64,000 nucleotides of DNA, from positions 62,001 to 126,000 of the forward strand of contig CALSMD010000003.1 in NCBI GenBank assembly GCA_943787365.1, given 5' to 3'. The position numbers and the translations under genes are program-made. The notes beneath the pieces were generated by a model that saw nothing but the letters and a program-made list of their open reading frames with translations, was not told the DNA's origin and ran no database searches. The DNA comes from an uncultured Flavobacteriaceae bacterium (GTDB lineage: Bacteria > Bacteroidota > Bacteroidia > Flavobacteriales > Flavobacteriaceae). Each line of letters starts with the position of its first letter. Position 1 is the stretch's first letter. Positions 35,509 to 45,707 of the stretch are shown here, piece after piece.

Positions 35509-36789
35509 GTTCGGAGCAATTTTGGCAACTGCCGCAATCGTTTCGTCCAAATCCTCGTAAGTCAAAGCATCCGTAATAAACCAGGTTTCAAAAGCACTGG
35601 GCGCGATGTAAATACCTGCGTCAAGAAGCCCATGAAAAAAGGTTTTAAAACGCTCATTATTTCCTTTTGCAGCCGTTTCAAAATCAACCACTGGAGTTGC
35701 AGAAAAATGAATCGAAATCATTGACCCTATTCTATTAATCGTATGTGTGATGTTATGTGTTGTTAAAGCAGTTGCAATGCCTTTATGTAAATATTCTGTT
35801 TTCTGAGCCAAGCGTTCAAATACTTCTTTATCAGACTCTAAAGCCTGTAACATGGCATAGCCTGCCGCCATTGCTAACGGGTTTCCACTCAAGGTTCCGG
35901 CTTGATACACAGGACCTAAAGGCGCTAAATGACTCATAATTTCGTGACGTGCTGCAAAAGCACCTACGGGCAATCCGCCCCCAATAACTTTTCCAAAACA
36001 TACAATATCCGCATTCACGCCATACAGTTCTTGAACCCCACCGCGTGCCAAACGAAAGCCGGTCATCACCTCATCAAATACTAAAACAGAACCATGTGCA
36101 TCACACAAGGCGCGAAGACCTTCTAAAAATCCCGGATCTGGCGGAATGCAGCCCATATTTCCCGCAACGGGTTCCACAATAATACAAGCGATTTCAGAAG
36201 GGTTGGCTTCAAAAATTGCCGCTACAGCTTCCAAGTTATTATAAGGCGCTAGAAGCGTGTCTTTGGCAGTGCCTTCCGTCACCCCTGGACTGTTAGGACT
36301 TCCAAAAGTCACCGCACCACTCCCCGCTTGAATCAAAAAAGAATCTGAATGGCCATGATAACAACCTGCAAATTTGATTATTTTTTCTTTTCCTGAGAAT
36401 CCTCGTGCCAAACGCACGGCACTCATACAAGCCTCTGTTCCTGAATTTACAAACCGAATTTGATCGATATTAGGCACCATAGACACTGCCAATTCAGCAA
36501 TTTTTGTTTCAATTTCCGTAGGCATTCCAAAGGAAGTCCCCAATTGGGCTTTCTCAATGACCGCCTCAATAACAGGGGGAAATGCATGTCCTAAAACCAT
36601 CGGGCCCCACGAATTGATATAATCAATAAGACGATTGCCATCGGCATCGTACAAATAGGCGCCCTTCGCTTTGTTTACAAAAATAGGCGTTCCACCGACG
36701 GCTTTAAAAGCACGTACTGGAGAATTAACCCCTCCTGGAATCACCTCCGAAGCGGCTTTGAATAATTGACTACTGCGTTGGTATTTCAT
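35503..36789 (-). CDS. hemL: Glutamate-1-semialdehyde 2,1-aminomutase
   Basis: 428 residues from the ATG at 36789 ([20 protein letters not shown]); a longer frame to 36825 overlaps the next gene and is rejected. Class III aminotransferase fold with [33 protein letters not shown] and the PLP lysine in [18 protein letters not shown]. It converts glutamate-1-semialdehyde to 5-aminolevulinate for haem, the C5 route. The upstream glucosaminidase gene ends 4 bases before its start. Confidence 0.95.
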   Translation of the reverse strand: MKYQRSSQLFKAASEVIPGGVNSPVRAFKAVGGTPIFVNKAKGAYLYDADGNRLIDYINSWGPMVLGHAFPPVIEAVIEKAQLGTSFGMPTEIETKIAELAVSMVPNIDQIRFVNSGTEACMSAVRLARGFSGKEKIIKFAGCYHGHSDSFLIQAGSGAVTFGSPNSPGVTEGTAKDTLLAPYNNLEAVAAIFEANPSEIACIIVEPVAGNMGCIPPDPGFLEGLRALCDAHGSVLVFDEVMTGFRLARGGVQELYGVNADIVCFGKVIGGGLPVGAFAARHEIMSHLAPLGPVYQAGTLSGNPLAMAAGYAMLQALESDKEVFERLAQKTEYLHKGIATALTTHNITHTINRIGSMISIHFSATPVVDFETAAKGNNERFKTFFHGLLDAGIYIAPSAFETWFITDALTYEDLDETIAAVAKIAPNL

Positions 36790-36793
36790 GAAA

Positions 36794-37552
36794 TTAATTT
36801 GAAGTAATAATAAGTTTTTGACCAATGGTTAAATCTGTTGACTTGAGATTATTTTGTCGTTTGATCGCATCCACTGTCGTATTATATAATTTAGAAATGG
36901 AATACAAAGTGTCGCCCTTTCTAATGGTATGACGTTTTTTGGTGGTTTTGGAAGTCGTTTGTTTTTTGGATCGTGAATTTTTAGACTTCGTATCAAATTT
37001 ATAAAGTTCATAACGCTCGATTAGAGCGATGAGTTTTTGAGGATATTTTGGATCGGTTGCATACCCCGCTTTGCGAAGGCCTCTGGCCCATCCTTTGTAA
37101 TCATCTTTTCTTAATTTAAACAACCCAGCATAGCGTTTGCGGTAAGCTAAAAATTCCGAATGGTCTCTAAAAGATTGACTCGGGTCTTTGTATTTTCTGA
37201 AACATTCTTGGTCTTTATCGTCATCGTGGTAAACGCGAGCGCCCGTCCAATCGTGACATTTGATTCCAAAATGATTATTTGCCAATCGTGCCAAACGTCC
37301 TTTTCCAGATCCAGATTCTAAAATCCCCTGTGCCAAAGTGATACTCGCTGGAATATCAAATAATTGCATTTCTTTGACAGCTGATTCTTTGAAATACGCA
37401 ATGTATTCTAAAGTATTGTTGATGATAGGCGTTTTTTTAGAAGCCTTGACCACCACCACTTTTGGAGGTGTTGGACGTTCTTTTACCTTTTTGCGTGACC
37501 CACAACTGGTGACTAAAAATCCTAATAAAATAAAAGTTACAATGCGGTTCAT
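36794..37552 (-). CDS. Glucosaminidase lipoprotein with LysM domain
   Basis: 252 residues. Lipoprotein signal ending LVTSC (Cys17), glucosaminidase domain at about 50-175 ([31 protein letters not shown], with catalytic Glu in ILESG), Lys/Thr-rich linker, and one C-terminal LysM ([29 protein letters not shown]). It cleaves N-acetylglucosamine bonds of peptidoglycan and binds it through LysM. The order PLP enzyme, glucosaminidase, hemL with gaps of 2-4 bases indicates one operon. Confidence 0.9.
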   Translation of the reverse strand: MNRIVTFILLGFLVTSCGSRKKVKERPTPPKVVVVKASKKTPIINNTLEYIAYFKESAVKEMQLFDIPASITLAQGILESGSGKGRLARLANNHFGIKCHDWTGARVYHDDDKDQECFRKYKDPSQSFRDHSEFLAYRKRYAGLFKLRKDDYKGWARGLRKAGYATDPKYPQKLIALIERYELYKFDTKSKNSRSKKQTTSKTTKKRHTIRKGDTLYSISKLYNTTVDAIKRQNNLKSTDLTIGQKLIITSN

Positions 37553-37554
37553 AT

Positions 37555-38445
37555 CTAAATTATTGTTTCTAATTGTTTTTGTTTCAATCTTAAATTCATT
37601 CCTTCAATGCCTTGTAATCCTCCCGTATGAATCGCCAAAACTTTGGCGTCTTTTGGAATTTTACCTGTTTGAATCGCATCAAAGATACCATACATCATTT
37701 TAGCGGTATAAACAGGGTCTAAAGGAATCTTGAAAGTGGTTTTAAAGTGGTTCATAAATGTTATTAATTTAGAATCCACTTTGGCATAGCCTCCAAAATG
37801 ATAGGCTTCCCACAATTCCCAATTGGACTGTGTGGCAAATTTACAAATATCTTCGTTCAAAAAACCGCCTTTAAGCGCTGGAAATCCAATAATTTTTTGG
37901 GTAGGCAAACTGGAGTTTATAAGCCCTGCAATGGTGCCGCCTGTTCCTACCGCACAACAAATGGTATCGAAAGTGTGATCTTCTTCTGTAAGAATTTCTT
38001 CACACCCTTTAATAGCGAGCGCATTAGTGCCCCCTTCAGGGATGATGTAAAAATCCTCAAAGCTTTCTAAAAGTGTCTTTAAATACGCTGGATCTGTTTT
38101 TTGTTTATAAACCGATCGCGAGACAAATTCTAATTGCATCCCGCACGATTGTGCATAGTTTAGGGTTGAATTCAGTTCGATTTTTGAAGCTAATTCTTCC
38201 CCTCTAATAATCCCAACCGTAGGAATGTTCAAGGCCTGACCCGCCGCTGCTGTCGCTGCAATATGATTTGAAAATGCCCCACCAAAGGTGAGAATGCCTT
38301 TATAGTTTTCGGATTGTGCTTTCTGTAAATTATACTTTAACTTTCTATATTTATTACCCGACACTGTAGGGTGAATCAAATAATCTGGCTTCAATGAAAC
38401 CTGAGCATTTAAACGGATATTTTCTAACGTTTTGATAGAGAGCAT
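37555..38445 (-). CDS. PLP-dependent ACC deaminase / D-cysteine desulfhydrase family protein
   Basis: 296 residues of the tryptophan-synthase-beta fold II family. The PLP lysine lies in HPTVSGNKYRKLKYNL (about residues 27-42); further landmarks are LTFGGAFSNHIAATAAAG and AVGTGGTIAGLI for phosphate binding. Family members act on 1-aminocyclopropane-1-carboxylate or D-cysteine; bacteria without plant contact usually have the D-cysteine type. First gene of the operon with the glucosaminidase and hemL. Confidence 0.85.
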   Translation of the reverse strand: MLSIKTLENIRLNAQVSLKPDYLIHPTVSGNKYRKLKYNLQKAQSENYKGILTFGGAFSNHIAATAAAGQALNIPTVGIIRGEELASKIELNSTLNYAQSCGMQLEFVSRSVYKQKTDPAYLKTLLESFEDFYIIPEGGTNALAIKGCEEILTEEDHTFDTICCAVGTGGTIAGLINSSLPTQKIIGFPALKGGFLNEDICKFATQSNWELWEAYHFGGYAKVDSKLITFMNHFKTTFKIPLDPVYTAKMMYGIFDAIQTGKIPKDAKVLAIHTGGLQGIEGMNLRLKQKQLETII

Positions 38446-38542
38446 TGCTGTAAAGACTGAAATGTAAAAATACTAAATACTTTAATGATAGTGTTCAGGA
38501 TGGAAGTAATAAAGCAAAAATTTGTTTCTCTAAAATTTAGAT

Positions 38543-38550
38543 TATATTTG
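38543..38550 (+). promoter_or_regulatory. -7 element directly before the DUF5522-hutU unit
   Basis: TATATTTG at 38543-38550, only 6 bases before the ATG at 38557. If used, the transcript would be nearly leaderless. Confidence 0.45.
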
Positions 38551-38556
38551 TTAACT

Positions 38557-38727
38557 ATGAAAAAAAACATCCCCGTAGAAGATGGCGATTACTACCTCAC
38601 AGCAGAAGGATACCGTTGTTTCACCACCCAATACCATCTCAAACGCGGCTATTGCTGTGAGAGTGGATGCAAGCATTGTCCGTATGGATACAATACCCGA
38701 ACGAACACACAAAATCTAACAAAATGA
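38557..38727 (+). CDS. DUF5522 small cysteine-rich protein
   Basis: 56 residues from the ATG at 38557. The conserved core is YRCFTTQYHLKRGYCC followed by SGCKHCPYGY, five Cys in all, which could bind a metal or iron-sulfur cluster. An earlier in-frame start (38485) is upstream of the promoter and rejected. The TGA overlaps the hutU start as ATGA, so translation is coupled. Function unknown. Confidence 0.8.
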   Translation: MKKNIPVEDGDYYLTAEGYRCFTTQYHLKRGYCCESGCKHCPYGYNTRTNTQNLTK

Positions 38728-40724
38728 ACGCGATAGTACTTACATTTAAAGATGAGATTTTAGAAGGAATTCCAGCAAGCTTACCCCCAAAACGGGCGTA
38801 TGACAACAGCTACAACCATGCACCAAAACGAAAATCTATTTTAAGTGCGGAAGAAACTAAATTGGCCTTAAAAAATGCCTTGCGTTATTTTGATGAAAAA
38901 TACCATGCAATTCTTATTGAAGAGTTTAAAAACGAATTGGATACTTATGGGCGTATTTATATGTACCGCTTCCGTCCTACCCATAAAATAGTAGCGCGTC
39001 CTATTGACGACTATCCTGCCAATAGCAAACAAGCCGCCGCCATCATGTTGATGATTCAAAACAATTTGGATGATGCCATCGCACAGCACCCACACGAATT
39101 GATCACTTACGGAGGGAATGGCAGCGTGTTTTCAAATTGGGCACAGTACCGCCTGACAATGCAGTATTTGTCACAAATGACCGACACCCAAACATTGGTC
39201 ATGTATTCTGGGCATCCCATGGGATTGTTCCCGTCTCACTCAGAAGCGCCTAGAGTGGTGGTCACCAACGGCATGATGATTCCTAACTATTCAAAACCCG
39301 ATGACTGGGAAAAATTTAATGCACTAGGCGTGTCTCAATACGGACAAATGACCGCTGGTAGTTATATGTATATTGGGCCTCAAGGCATTGTTCACGGTAC
39401 TACAATTACAGTATTGAATGCTTTTAGAAAAATAAAAAAATCACCTCTCGGAAATATCTTTTTAACTGCTGGTTTGGGAGGCATGAGTGGTGCACAACCA
39501 AAAGCGGGAAACATAGCAGGCTGTATTACGGTCTGCGCCGAAGTGAATGAAAAAGCAATTTACACACGTCATTCACAAGGTTGGGTGGATGAAGTTTTTA
39601 CAGATTTAGATGCACTTGTACAGCGTGTTCGCAAAGCTAAAAATGATAAAGAAATTGTATCTCTTGCGTATTTAGGAAATGTGATTGATGTGTGGGAAGG
39701 ATTTTACGAATCTGATATTCATGTAGATTTAGGAAGCGATCAAACATCCTTACACAACCCGTGGGCTGGTGGGTATTATCCTGCTGGAATCAGTTATGAA
39801 GAAGCCAATACACTGATGGGGGCAGATCCAGAACTGTTTAAAGAAAAAGTGAAAGTATCCTTGAGACGTCATGCAGCGATTGTTCAAAAACATACGGATA
39901 AGGGTACCTATTTCTTTGATTATGGAAATGCATTTTTATTAGAAGCTTCTCGTGCGGGCGCAGATATTATGGCGGAAAACGGAATTGATTTTAAGTATCC
40001 AAGTTATGTTCAGGACATTATGGGTCCAATGTGTTTTGATTATGGATTTGGTCCTTTTCGATGGGTGTGTGCTTCAGGAACTCCAGAAGATCTTGCTAAA
40101 ACAGATGCCATCGCCTGTAAAGTTTTAGAAGAACTGAAGAAAGAATCTCCGCAGGAAATTCAGCAACAAATGACAGATAACATCCAGTGGATCAAAGGCG
40201 CACAAGACCATAAACTGGTTGTCGGATCGCAAGCACGGATTCTATATGCCGATGCTGAAGGGCGCATGAAAATTGCAGAAGCCTTTAATACAGCCATTGC
40301 CAACAAAGAAATTGGCACAGTCATATTGGGGCGTGATCATCATGATGTGTCAGGAACAGACTCCCCTTATAGAGAAACGAGTAATATTTATGATGGTTCT
40401 CAATTTACTGCAGACATGGCCATTCAAAATGTGATTGGTGATAGTTTTAGAGGCGCCACCTGGGTAAGCATCCATAATGGAGGCGGTGTTGGCTGGGGTG
40501 AAGTGATCAATGGCGGCTTTGGTATGGTTCTTGATGGTACTGCAGAAGCAGATAGACGTTTAAAGTCAATGTTGTTCTGGGATGTCAATAATGGCATTGC
40601 GCGACGGAACTGGGCACGAAATGAAGGCGCCATCTTTGCGATTAAACGGGCGATGGAAACTGAACCGCTTTTAAAAATAACAATCCCAAACAGTGTGGAT
40701 GAAGCACTTTTGGAAAAACTATAA
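38724..40724 (+). CDS. hutU: Urocanate hydratase (long Bacteroidota form)
   Basis: 666 residues, about 110 longer than the typical 555-residue enzyme. NAD-binding and active-site segments: ITYGGNGSVFSNWAQYRL, GLGGMSGAQPKAGNIAG, DYGFGPFRWVCASGTPED with the active-site Cys, and RDHHDVSGTDSPYRET. It hydrates urocanate in histidine degradation. No hutH, hutI or hutG is next to it, so the pathway genes are scattered. Start 38724 was chosen for the ATGA overlap and the conserved following residues. Confidence 0.93.
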   Translation: MNAIVLTFKDEILEGIPASLPPKRAYDNSYNHAPKRKSILSAEETKLALKNALRYFDEKYHAILIEEFKNELDTYGRIYMYRFRPTHKIVARPIDDYPANSKQAAAIMLMIQNNLDDAIAQHPHELITYGGNGSVFSNWAQYRLTMQYLSQMTDTQTLVMYSGHPMGLFPSHSEAPRVVVTNGMMIPNYSKPDDWEKFNALGVSQYGQMTAGSYMYIGPQGIVHGTTITVLNAFRKIKKSPLGNIFLTAGLGGMSGAQPKAGNIAGCITVCAEVNEKAIYTRHSQGWVDEVFTDLDALVQRVRKAKNDKEIVSLAYLGNVIDVWEGFYESDIHVDLGSDQTSLHNPWAGGYYPAGISYEEANTLMGADPELFKEKVKVSLRRHAAIVQKHTDKGTYFFDYGNAFLLEASRAGADIMAENGIDFKYPSYVQDIMGPMCFDYGFGPFRWVCASGTPEDLAKTDAIACKVLEELKKESPQEIQQQMTDNIQWIKGAQDHKLVVGSQARILYADAEGRMKIAEAFNTAIANKEIGTVILGRDHHDVSGTDSPYRETSNIYDGSQFTADMAIQNVIGDSFRGATWVSIHNGGGVGWGEVINGGFGMVLDGTAEADRRLKSMLFWDVNNGIARRNWARNEGAIFAIKRAMETEPLLKITIPNSVDEALLEKL

Positions 40725-40752
40725 ACAAAAAATAACCAATAAACATAAATAC

Positions 40753-41289
40753 ATGACAACTAAAACACTCTCTTTTGTAATCGCCCTCCTCTTTTTAACG
40801 TCTTGTCAATCGGTACGTGTTGTGACAGATTATGACAAAGTAGCTCCTTTCGAAAGTTATAAAACCTTTGGCTTTCATAAAGAAGGTGTAGATCGTGCAG
40901 AAATTAGCGATCTAGACAAACGTCGTATTTTAGGTGCTATTGAAACAGCGCTCCTTGAAAAAGGGTTTACAAAATCAGAGACACCCGATTTGTTGGTTAA
41001 CTTTTTTACAAAAGAAAAACAAGAAATTAATATCTATAATAACAACTATAATTCTTTTGGATATGGTTGGGGTTGGGCTCGCGGCCCTTATTTAGGAACA
41101 CAGTACAATGTTTCAAATTCGACTCAAGGCACCTTATATATTGATTTGATTGATACCAAACGAAAAGAACTTATTTGGCAAGGAATTGGACGTGGGAATT
41201 TAACATCCAGTGTAAAGCATAAAGACGAACGTATCACTGCTTTTGTGACTTCAATTTTATGTAGCTATCCTCCAGAAATAGAACTTTAA
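40753..41289 (+). CDS. DUF4136 lipoprotein
   Basis: 178 residues from the ATG at 40753. Lipobox FLTSC (Cys17). DUF4136 features: VVTDYDKVAPFESYKTFGF near the start of the mature protein, a RRILGAIETALLEKGF helix and a C-terminal GTLYIDLIDTKRKELIWQG strand pair. The inserted NNNYNSFGYGWGWARG segment is Asn/Gly/Trp-rich. Function unknown; probably outer-membrane anchored. It overlaps the convergent ABC permease by 4 bases. Confidence 0.82.
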   Translation: MTTKTLSFVIALLFLTSCQSVRVVTDYDKVAPFESYKTFGFHKEGVDRAEISDLDKRRILGAIETALLEKGFTKSETPDLLVNFFTKEKQEINIYNNNYNSFGYGWGWARGPYLGTQYNVSNSTQGTLYIDLIDTKRKELIWQGIGRGNLTSSVKHKDERITAFVTSILCSYPPEIEL

Positions 41290-42374
41290 GATTTCACATC
41301 CAAAGCATCTCTCAAAGAGTTTCCGATCAGCATAAAAGCCATGACCAAACTCATGATGCACAGTCCTGGGATGAGTGCTAAATAGGGTTTCCCTAAAATG
41401 ATATAGTTGTAGTGATCTTTGATCATCGCACCCCAACTCGACATTGGAGGCTGTGCGCCAATTCCTAAAAAACTGAGTCCACTTTCAATCAGAATAGCCG
41501 CTGCAAAATTAGCTGCTGAAATGACAATGACCGGCGCTAAAATGTTTGGTAAAATATGTTTCAATATAATTCTGAAATCTGTGTAACCTAAGGCACGGGC
41601 TGCAGTAACGTATTGCATTTCTTTGACACTCATTACCTGACCTCTTACAATTCTGGCCACCTCCACCCACATAGTGAGTCCTACCGCAATAAATACTTGC
41701 CAAAACCCTTTTCCCAAAGCCAGCGTAATCGCAATGACCAAAAGTAAGGTAGGAATTGACCATGTTACATTAATGATCCACATGATAAGCTTATCCCATT
41801 TACCTCCAAAGTAGCCTGCAATACTTCCGAGTAAAATGCCAATAAGAAGCGAAATGAAAACGGCTACAAAACCAATTGAAAATGAAATTCGCGCACCAAC
41901 TAAAATTCGGCTTAAAAGATCGCGCCCATATTTATCAGTTCCAAAATAAAATGTTTTTTGAATGACAAAAGGGCGTAATATAGTTTCCATTTCTGAAGGA
42001 ATAGACATCGTCTTCTCTAATCCTTCAAGCCCTTCTGAGGCATATTCCACATATTTTATTTGATGGGATTCAGACTCATAACTTGTAATCGGTATTTCCG
42101 AAGGAGGATTTATTCTGCCAAAAAATACACGGTTCAAAAAACCTTGATCGTTCTTTAAGGTGTTTGGGACCACTAGCATTTCAACTGTAAACCCCGGTTG
42201 TTTGGAGTGGATGGATAAATGCATTTGATTGGCAAACTGAGAATCGTCTGGCGCTAGCACATAAGCAAAAACAGAAATGAATGCCAAGAAAATGATAAAC
42301 CAAAAACTAAAAACACCCCAAAAACTTTTTTTAAATTTTTGGAGTGCTAACGTCGTTAATCCTTGTTTTTGCAT
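41286..42374 (-). CDS. ABC transporter permease, OppC/DppC type
   Basis: 362 residues with an N-terminal OppC_N segment and helix (about 15-38), a loop of about 130 residues longer than usual, then five helices. The EAA-type motif for contact with the ATPase is AARALGYTDFRIILKHILPN. ISFSIGFVAVF and SWGAMIKDHYNY are further family marks. The partner permease (OppB), ATPases and binding protein are absent here. It lies 6 bases downstream of the protease gene at 42381, so it is probably cotranscribed. Confidence 0.88.
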   Translation of the reverse strand: MQKQGLTTLALQKFKKSFWGVFSFWFIIFLAFISVFAYVLAPDDSQFANQMHLSIHSKQPGFTVEMLVVPNTLKNDQGFLNRVFFGRINPPSEIPITSYESESHQIKYVEYASEGLEGLEKTMSIPSEMETILRPFVIQKTFYFGTDKYGRDLLSRILVGARISFSIGFVAVFISLLIGILLGSIAGYFGGKWDKLIMWIINVTWSIPTLLLVIAITLALGKGFWQVFIAVGLTMWVEVARIVRGQVMSVKEMQYVTAARALGYTDFRIILKHILPNILAPVIVISAANFAAAILIESGLSFLGIGAQPPMSSWGAMIKDHYNYIILGKPYLALIPGLCIMSLVMAFMLIGNSLRDALDVKS

Positions 42375-42380
42375 GCTTAA

Positions 42381-44486
42381 TTAATCTTTAATCTGTGCTA
42401 ACTTGTTGATTTTGTATGAGCTTTTTAAATCACTTAACACATTAATCGCTTCTTCCATATAGATGTCTTTACTAAGGTTTTCATGCCATCGTGTGCGATT
42501 GATTTTAAAAACAGAGTCTTGTTCCATCAAAGGGAGCTCGTAGGGTAACGATTCAAAGCTTAAATCTGTTTGGTATTCTGATAAGACATCAAAACGTTTT
42601 GCCTCTGTTTCATTCAATTCAAGATCTTGTGAATATTTTGAAAAGTTAAGTTGATAAACCGATTGATCTCTCATGGTTTTGATCCAACGTGCATTGTCAT
42701 CGATAAGCTTAATTTCGGCACTCGAATCCATACGGTCTTTACTATTTTTAATCGTTGTTTCGTAATCAAAAGAACTTTCCCAAAGTTTATAATTTGCGGG
42801 TGCTATTTCGTCCCATTCAAGTGGATTGTCTTGATCTTTTTCTCCGATATCGATATAACTGTAACGGTCTGGAACGACCACATCGCTTTTAACACCTTCT
42901 AACTGGGTAGAGCCTCCATTGATTCGGTAATATTTTTGAGTTGTAAATTTGAACGCTCCCATATCACCATTGGTATTACTTCGAATCATACGGTTCAGAT
43001 CAACAATATTTTGTACCGTACCTTTTCCGTAGGTTTGTTTGCTTCCAATCACAATCGCACGTTTATAATCTTGCATGGCTGCCGCTAAAATTTCCGAGGC
43101 AGAAGCCGATAATTCATTCACTAAAATCACAAGAGGTCCGTCCCATTCAATCGATCGGTCTGTATCTTTTAAAACTTCTTTATCTTCTCCAGTAGAACGC
43201 ACCTGAACGATTGGCCCTTCCTCTATAAATAGACCTCCCATATCAACTACGGTTTTTAAAGAACCTCCTCCGTTATTTCTTAAATCTAAGACCAGTCCTT
43301 GCATGCCTTCAGCCTTCAAACGTTCAATTTCTTTTTTAACGTCGGTTGCTGCATTTCTGCTGTTAATATCTTCAAAATCAATATAAAATTTCGGCAGATT
43401 AATAACTCCAAATTTGGCACCGTTTTTCTCAACGATCGTAGATTTTGCATAGGTTTCTTCAAGCTCAATTTCGTCTCTAGGAATACTTAAATCTTCTATC
43501 GTGCCATCCACTTTCTTAAGCGTTAAAATCACATTCGTTCCTTTTGGACCTTTGATGAGTTTGACAGCATCGTCCAAACGCATCCCTACTACATTCACGG
43601 CTTCTAGCTCATCTTCTTGACGGACTTTCATAATGATATCTCCAACCTCTAATTTGTTCTGACGCCATGCAGATCCACCAGAAATAAGTTCTGTAATACT
43701 AATTTCATCCATGCGTTTTTGAAGACGTGCACCGATTCCTTCATATTTCCCAGACATTTGAGCATCAAAACGGTCTTTGTCTTTGGGAGCGAAATAAAAC
43801 GTGTGCGGATCAAATTCTTCAGCAATCGCATTGATGTACATAGTTAACCAATCCTCACGTCTCAAATCATCTATGTAACTTGCCGACTCATTGAAGGACT
43901 TTAAAGTGGTTTCTCTTGCTTCAACTTCAAAATTTGTTTTTGATTTTTTTGTTTCTTCATCATCATTGACTAAATCATGGTAATTTGAAAGTGTCGAAAA
44001 TTTAAGCTGTTTACGCCAGTTATCTTTCATTTCAGATTTTGACGTCGCATAGGGTTTATTTTCATAATCGGTATTGAAAGTTTCCTCTAAATCATAATCG
44101 AAGGGCGTGCCTAAAACTTGGGTATAAACTTTTTTAGAATCCTCAATTCGAGTCATTAAGCGTTCATACACCAAATTGAAAAAACTCACGTCATGATTTA
44201 AAATTTGATCATCTAAGTCTGTTTTATAGGTTTCAAATTCATTAATATCAGATTGATAAAAATAATTTTTAAACGGATCTACTTGCTTTAGAAAGCTGGT
44301 ATATAAACCTTCTGAAAAAGTATCGTTTATATCCTTTGGTTCAAAATGACCTTCCTCTAATAGATAGGTTATCAATTGCATTAAAAGCTTGTCTTTGTCG
44401 GGATCATCAAAAGATTTTGACGTAAAACTACAAGACGCAAATGCGATAAGGATTGATACTAAAAAAATATTGATATTTCGCTTCAT
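42381..44486 (-). CDS. prc: C-terminal (tail-specific) processing protease, S41A
   Basis: 701 residues with lipoprotein signal (FASC, Cys19). Order: helical N-terminal Prc domain, PDZ at about 245-330 (GIGARLQKRMD ... VGDIIMKV), S41 core with GLVLDLRNNGGGSLKTVVD and the serine-lysine dyad, Ser of ELSASASEI near 464 and Lys488 in QTYGKG, then the C-terminal DUF3340 region. It degrades or trims envelope proteins from their C-terminus. Larger than the S41 peptidase at 32825 and of a different subgroup. Confidence 0.93.
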   Translation of the reverse strand: MKRNINIFLVSILIAFASCSFTSKSFDDPDKDKLLMQLITYLLEEGHFEPKDINDTFSEGLYTSFLKQVDPFKNYFYQSDINEFETYKTDLDDQILNHDVSFFNLVYERLMTRIEDSKKVYTQVLGTPFDYDLEETFNTDYENKPYATSKSEMKDNWRKQLKFSTLSNYHDLVNDDEETKKSKTNFEVEARETTLKSFNESASYIDDLRREDWLTMYINAIAEEFDPHTFYFAPKDKDRFDAQMSGKYEGIGARLQKRMDEISITELISGGSAWRQNKLEVGDIIMKVRQEDELEAVNVVGMRLDDAVKLIKGPKGTNVILTLKKVDGTIEDLSIPRDEIELEETYAKSTIVEKNGAKFGVINLPKFYIDFEDINSRNAATDVKKEIERLKAEGMQGLVLDLRNNGGGSLKTVVDMGGLFIEEGPIVQVRSTGEDKEVLKDTDRSIEWDGPLVILVNELSASASEILAAAMQDYKRAIVIGSKQTYGKGTVQNIVDLNRMIRSNTNGDMGAFKFTTQKYYRINGGSTQLEGVKSDVVVPDRYSYIDIGEKDQDNPLEWDEIAPANYKLWESSFDYETTIKNSKDRMDSSAEIKLIDDNARWIKTMRDQSVYQLNFSKYSQDLELNETEAKRFDVLSEYQTDLSFESLPYELPLMEQDSVFKINRTRWHENLSKDIYMEEAINVLSDLKSSYKINKLAQIKD

Positions 44487-44614
44487 GTGTATAAACTGTT
44501 TAAGGGACTCATAAATAATATTCTAAAATATAAGAAAATATTATGCCAACCTTATGGAATGGTAATAATTTTTTGTTAAAGCGTCGGAAATCATCAAATA
44601 AGCTACAAATTACT

Positions 44615-44622
44615 TACTTTTG
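44615..44622 (+). promoter_or_regulatory. -7 element of the surE-lpxB unit
   Basis: TACTTTTG at 44615-44622, 22 bases before the surE ATG at 44645. Confidence 0.5.
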
Positions 44623-44644
44623 TAGGAACTTAAACGGAAGATAA

Positions 44645-45421
44645 ATGACAAAAAGACCTTTAATTTTGGTCACCAATGATGATGGCATCACTGCACCGGG
44701 AATTCGCACTTTAATAAAAGTCATGAATACGATTGGAGAGGTTATCGTTGTGGCACCAGACAGTCCACAAAGTGCCATGGGACACGCGATCACTATTAAC
44801 GACACTTTATATTGCAAGAGAGAACGTATTGATAAGGGGCCACAAACGGAATACAGTACCTCAGGAACTCCTGCGGATTGTGTGAAGTTAGCGGTGCATG
44901 AACTCTTGGATCGCAAGCCAGATTTATGTGTTTCAGGTGTGAATCACGGATCAAATTCGTCTGTAAATGTAATTTATTCAGGGACTATGAGTGCCGCAAT
45001 TGAAGCGGGTATGGAAGGGATTCCTGCGATTGGATTTTCACTTTTAGATTATAATTGGGAAGCCGATTTTAGTCAGATTGAGTCGTTTATAAAAACCGTC
45101 ACTTTGCAGGTTTTAAACCAAGGATTACAAAAAGGAATTATTCTAAATGTTAATTTTCCAAAACTTTTAGAAAATGAAATAAAAGGCATCCGCGTGTGCC
45201 GACAAGCCAATGCGAATTGGATTGAAAAATTTGACAAACGTCAAACTCCTTTAGGCCGCGATTATTATTGGCTAACGGGTGAGTTTAACAATTTGGACAA
45301 AGGCGAGGACACTGATGAATGGGCCCTCGAAAACGGCTTTGTTTCTGTGGTACCTGTCCACTATGATTTGACCGCACATCACTACATTCAAGAATTAAAT
45401 AAATGGGATTTCAATGAATAA
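44645..45421 (+). CDS. surE: 5'/3'-nucleotidase SurE
   Basis: 258 residues. The metal-binding N-terminus LILVTNDDGITAPGI, the SAMGHAIT loop and SGVNHGSNSSVNVIYSGTMSAAIEA are the SurE hallmarks. It dephosphorylates nucleoside monophosphates and survival-phase metabolites. First gene of surE, 97-residue membrane protein, lpxB, with overlaps or zero gaps, which shows one operon. Confidence 0.96.
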   Translation: MTKRPLILVTNDDGITAPGIRTLIKVMNTIGEVIVVAPDSPQSAMGHAITINDTLYCKRERIDKGPQTEYSTSGTPADCVKLAVHELLDRKPDLCVSGVNHGSNSSVNVIYSGTMSAAIEAGMEGIPAIGFSLLDYNWEADFSQIESFIKTVTLQVLNQGLQKGIILNVNFPKLLENEIKGIRVCRQANANWIEKFDKRQTPLGRDYYWLTGEFNNLDKGEDTDEWALENGFVSVVPVHYDLTAHHYIQELNKWDFNE

Positions 45422-45707
45422 AAAAGAACTTTTACAAGGGTTTATAGTAGGCCTTTTCGCAAATATAATTGGGCTCGTAATAGCAGCCGTTGTCTTGGGT
45501 AAATTATCGGGACGTTCAGACAGTATTCTTAAAGTTTTAGAGACTGCTCAATCAGAGAATTTCATGGGAAAACTCATCAGTTTAGGCGCTTTTTTAAATT
45601 TAATTTGTTTCTTTTATTTTATTCGAAAACGACAAGATTCTCGAGCAGGAGGTGTTTTGGCAGCTACTATTATAATTGCACTCGCAACCTTTTTAATTAG
45701 AATATAA
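45414..45707 (+). CDS. Small membrane protein between surE and lpxB
   Basis: 97 residues with three hydrophobic helices (about 8-30, 49-67, 77-95). Overlaps surE by 8 bases (ATGAATAA) and ends directly at the lpxB start, so it is translated within the operon. No named family recognised. The position suggests a membrane or envelope role, but nothing in the sequence states it. Confidence 0.75.
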   Translation: MNKKELLQGFIVGLFANIIGLVIAAVVLGKLSGRSDSILKVLETAQSENFMGKLISLGAFLNLICFFYFIRKRQDSRAGGVLAATIIIALATFLIRI

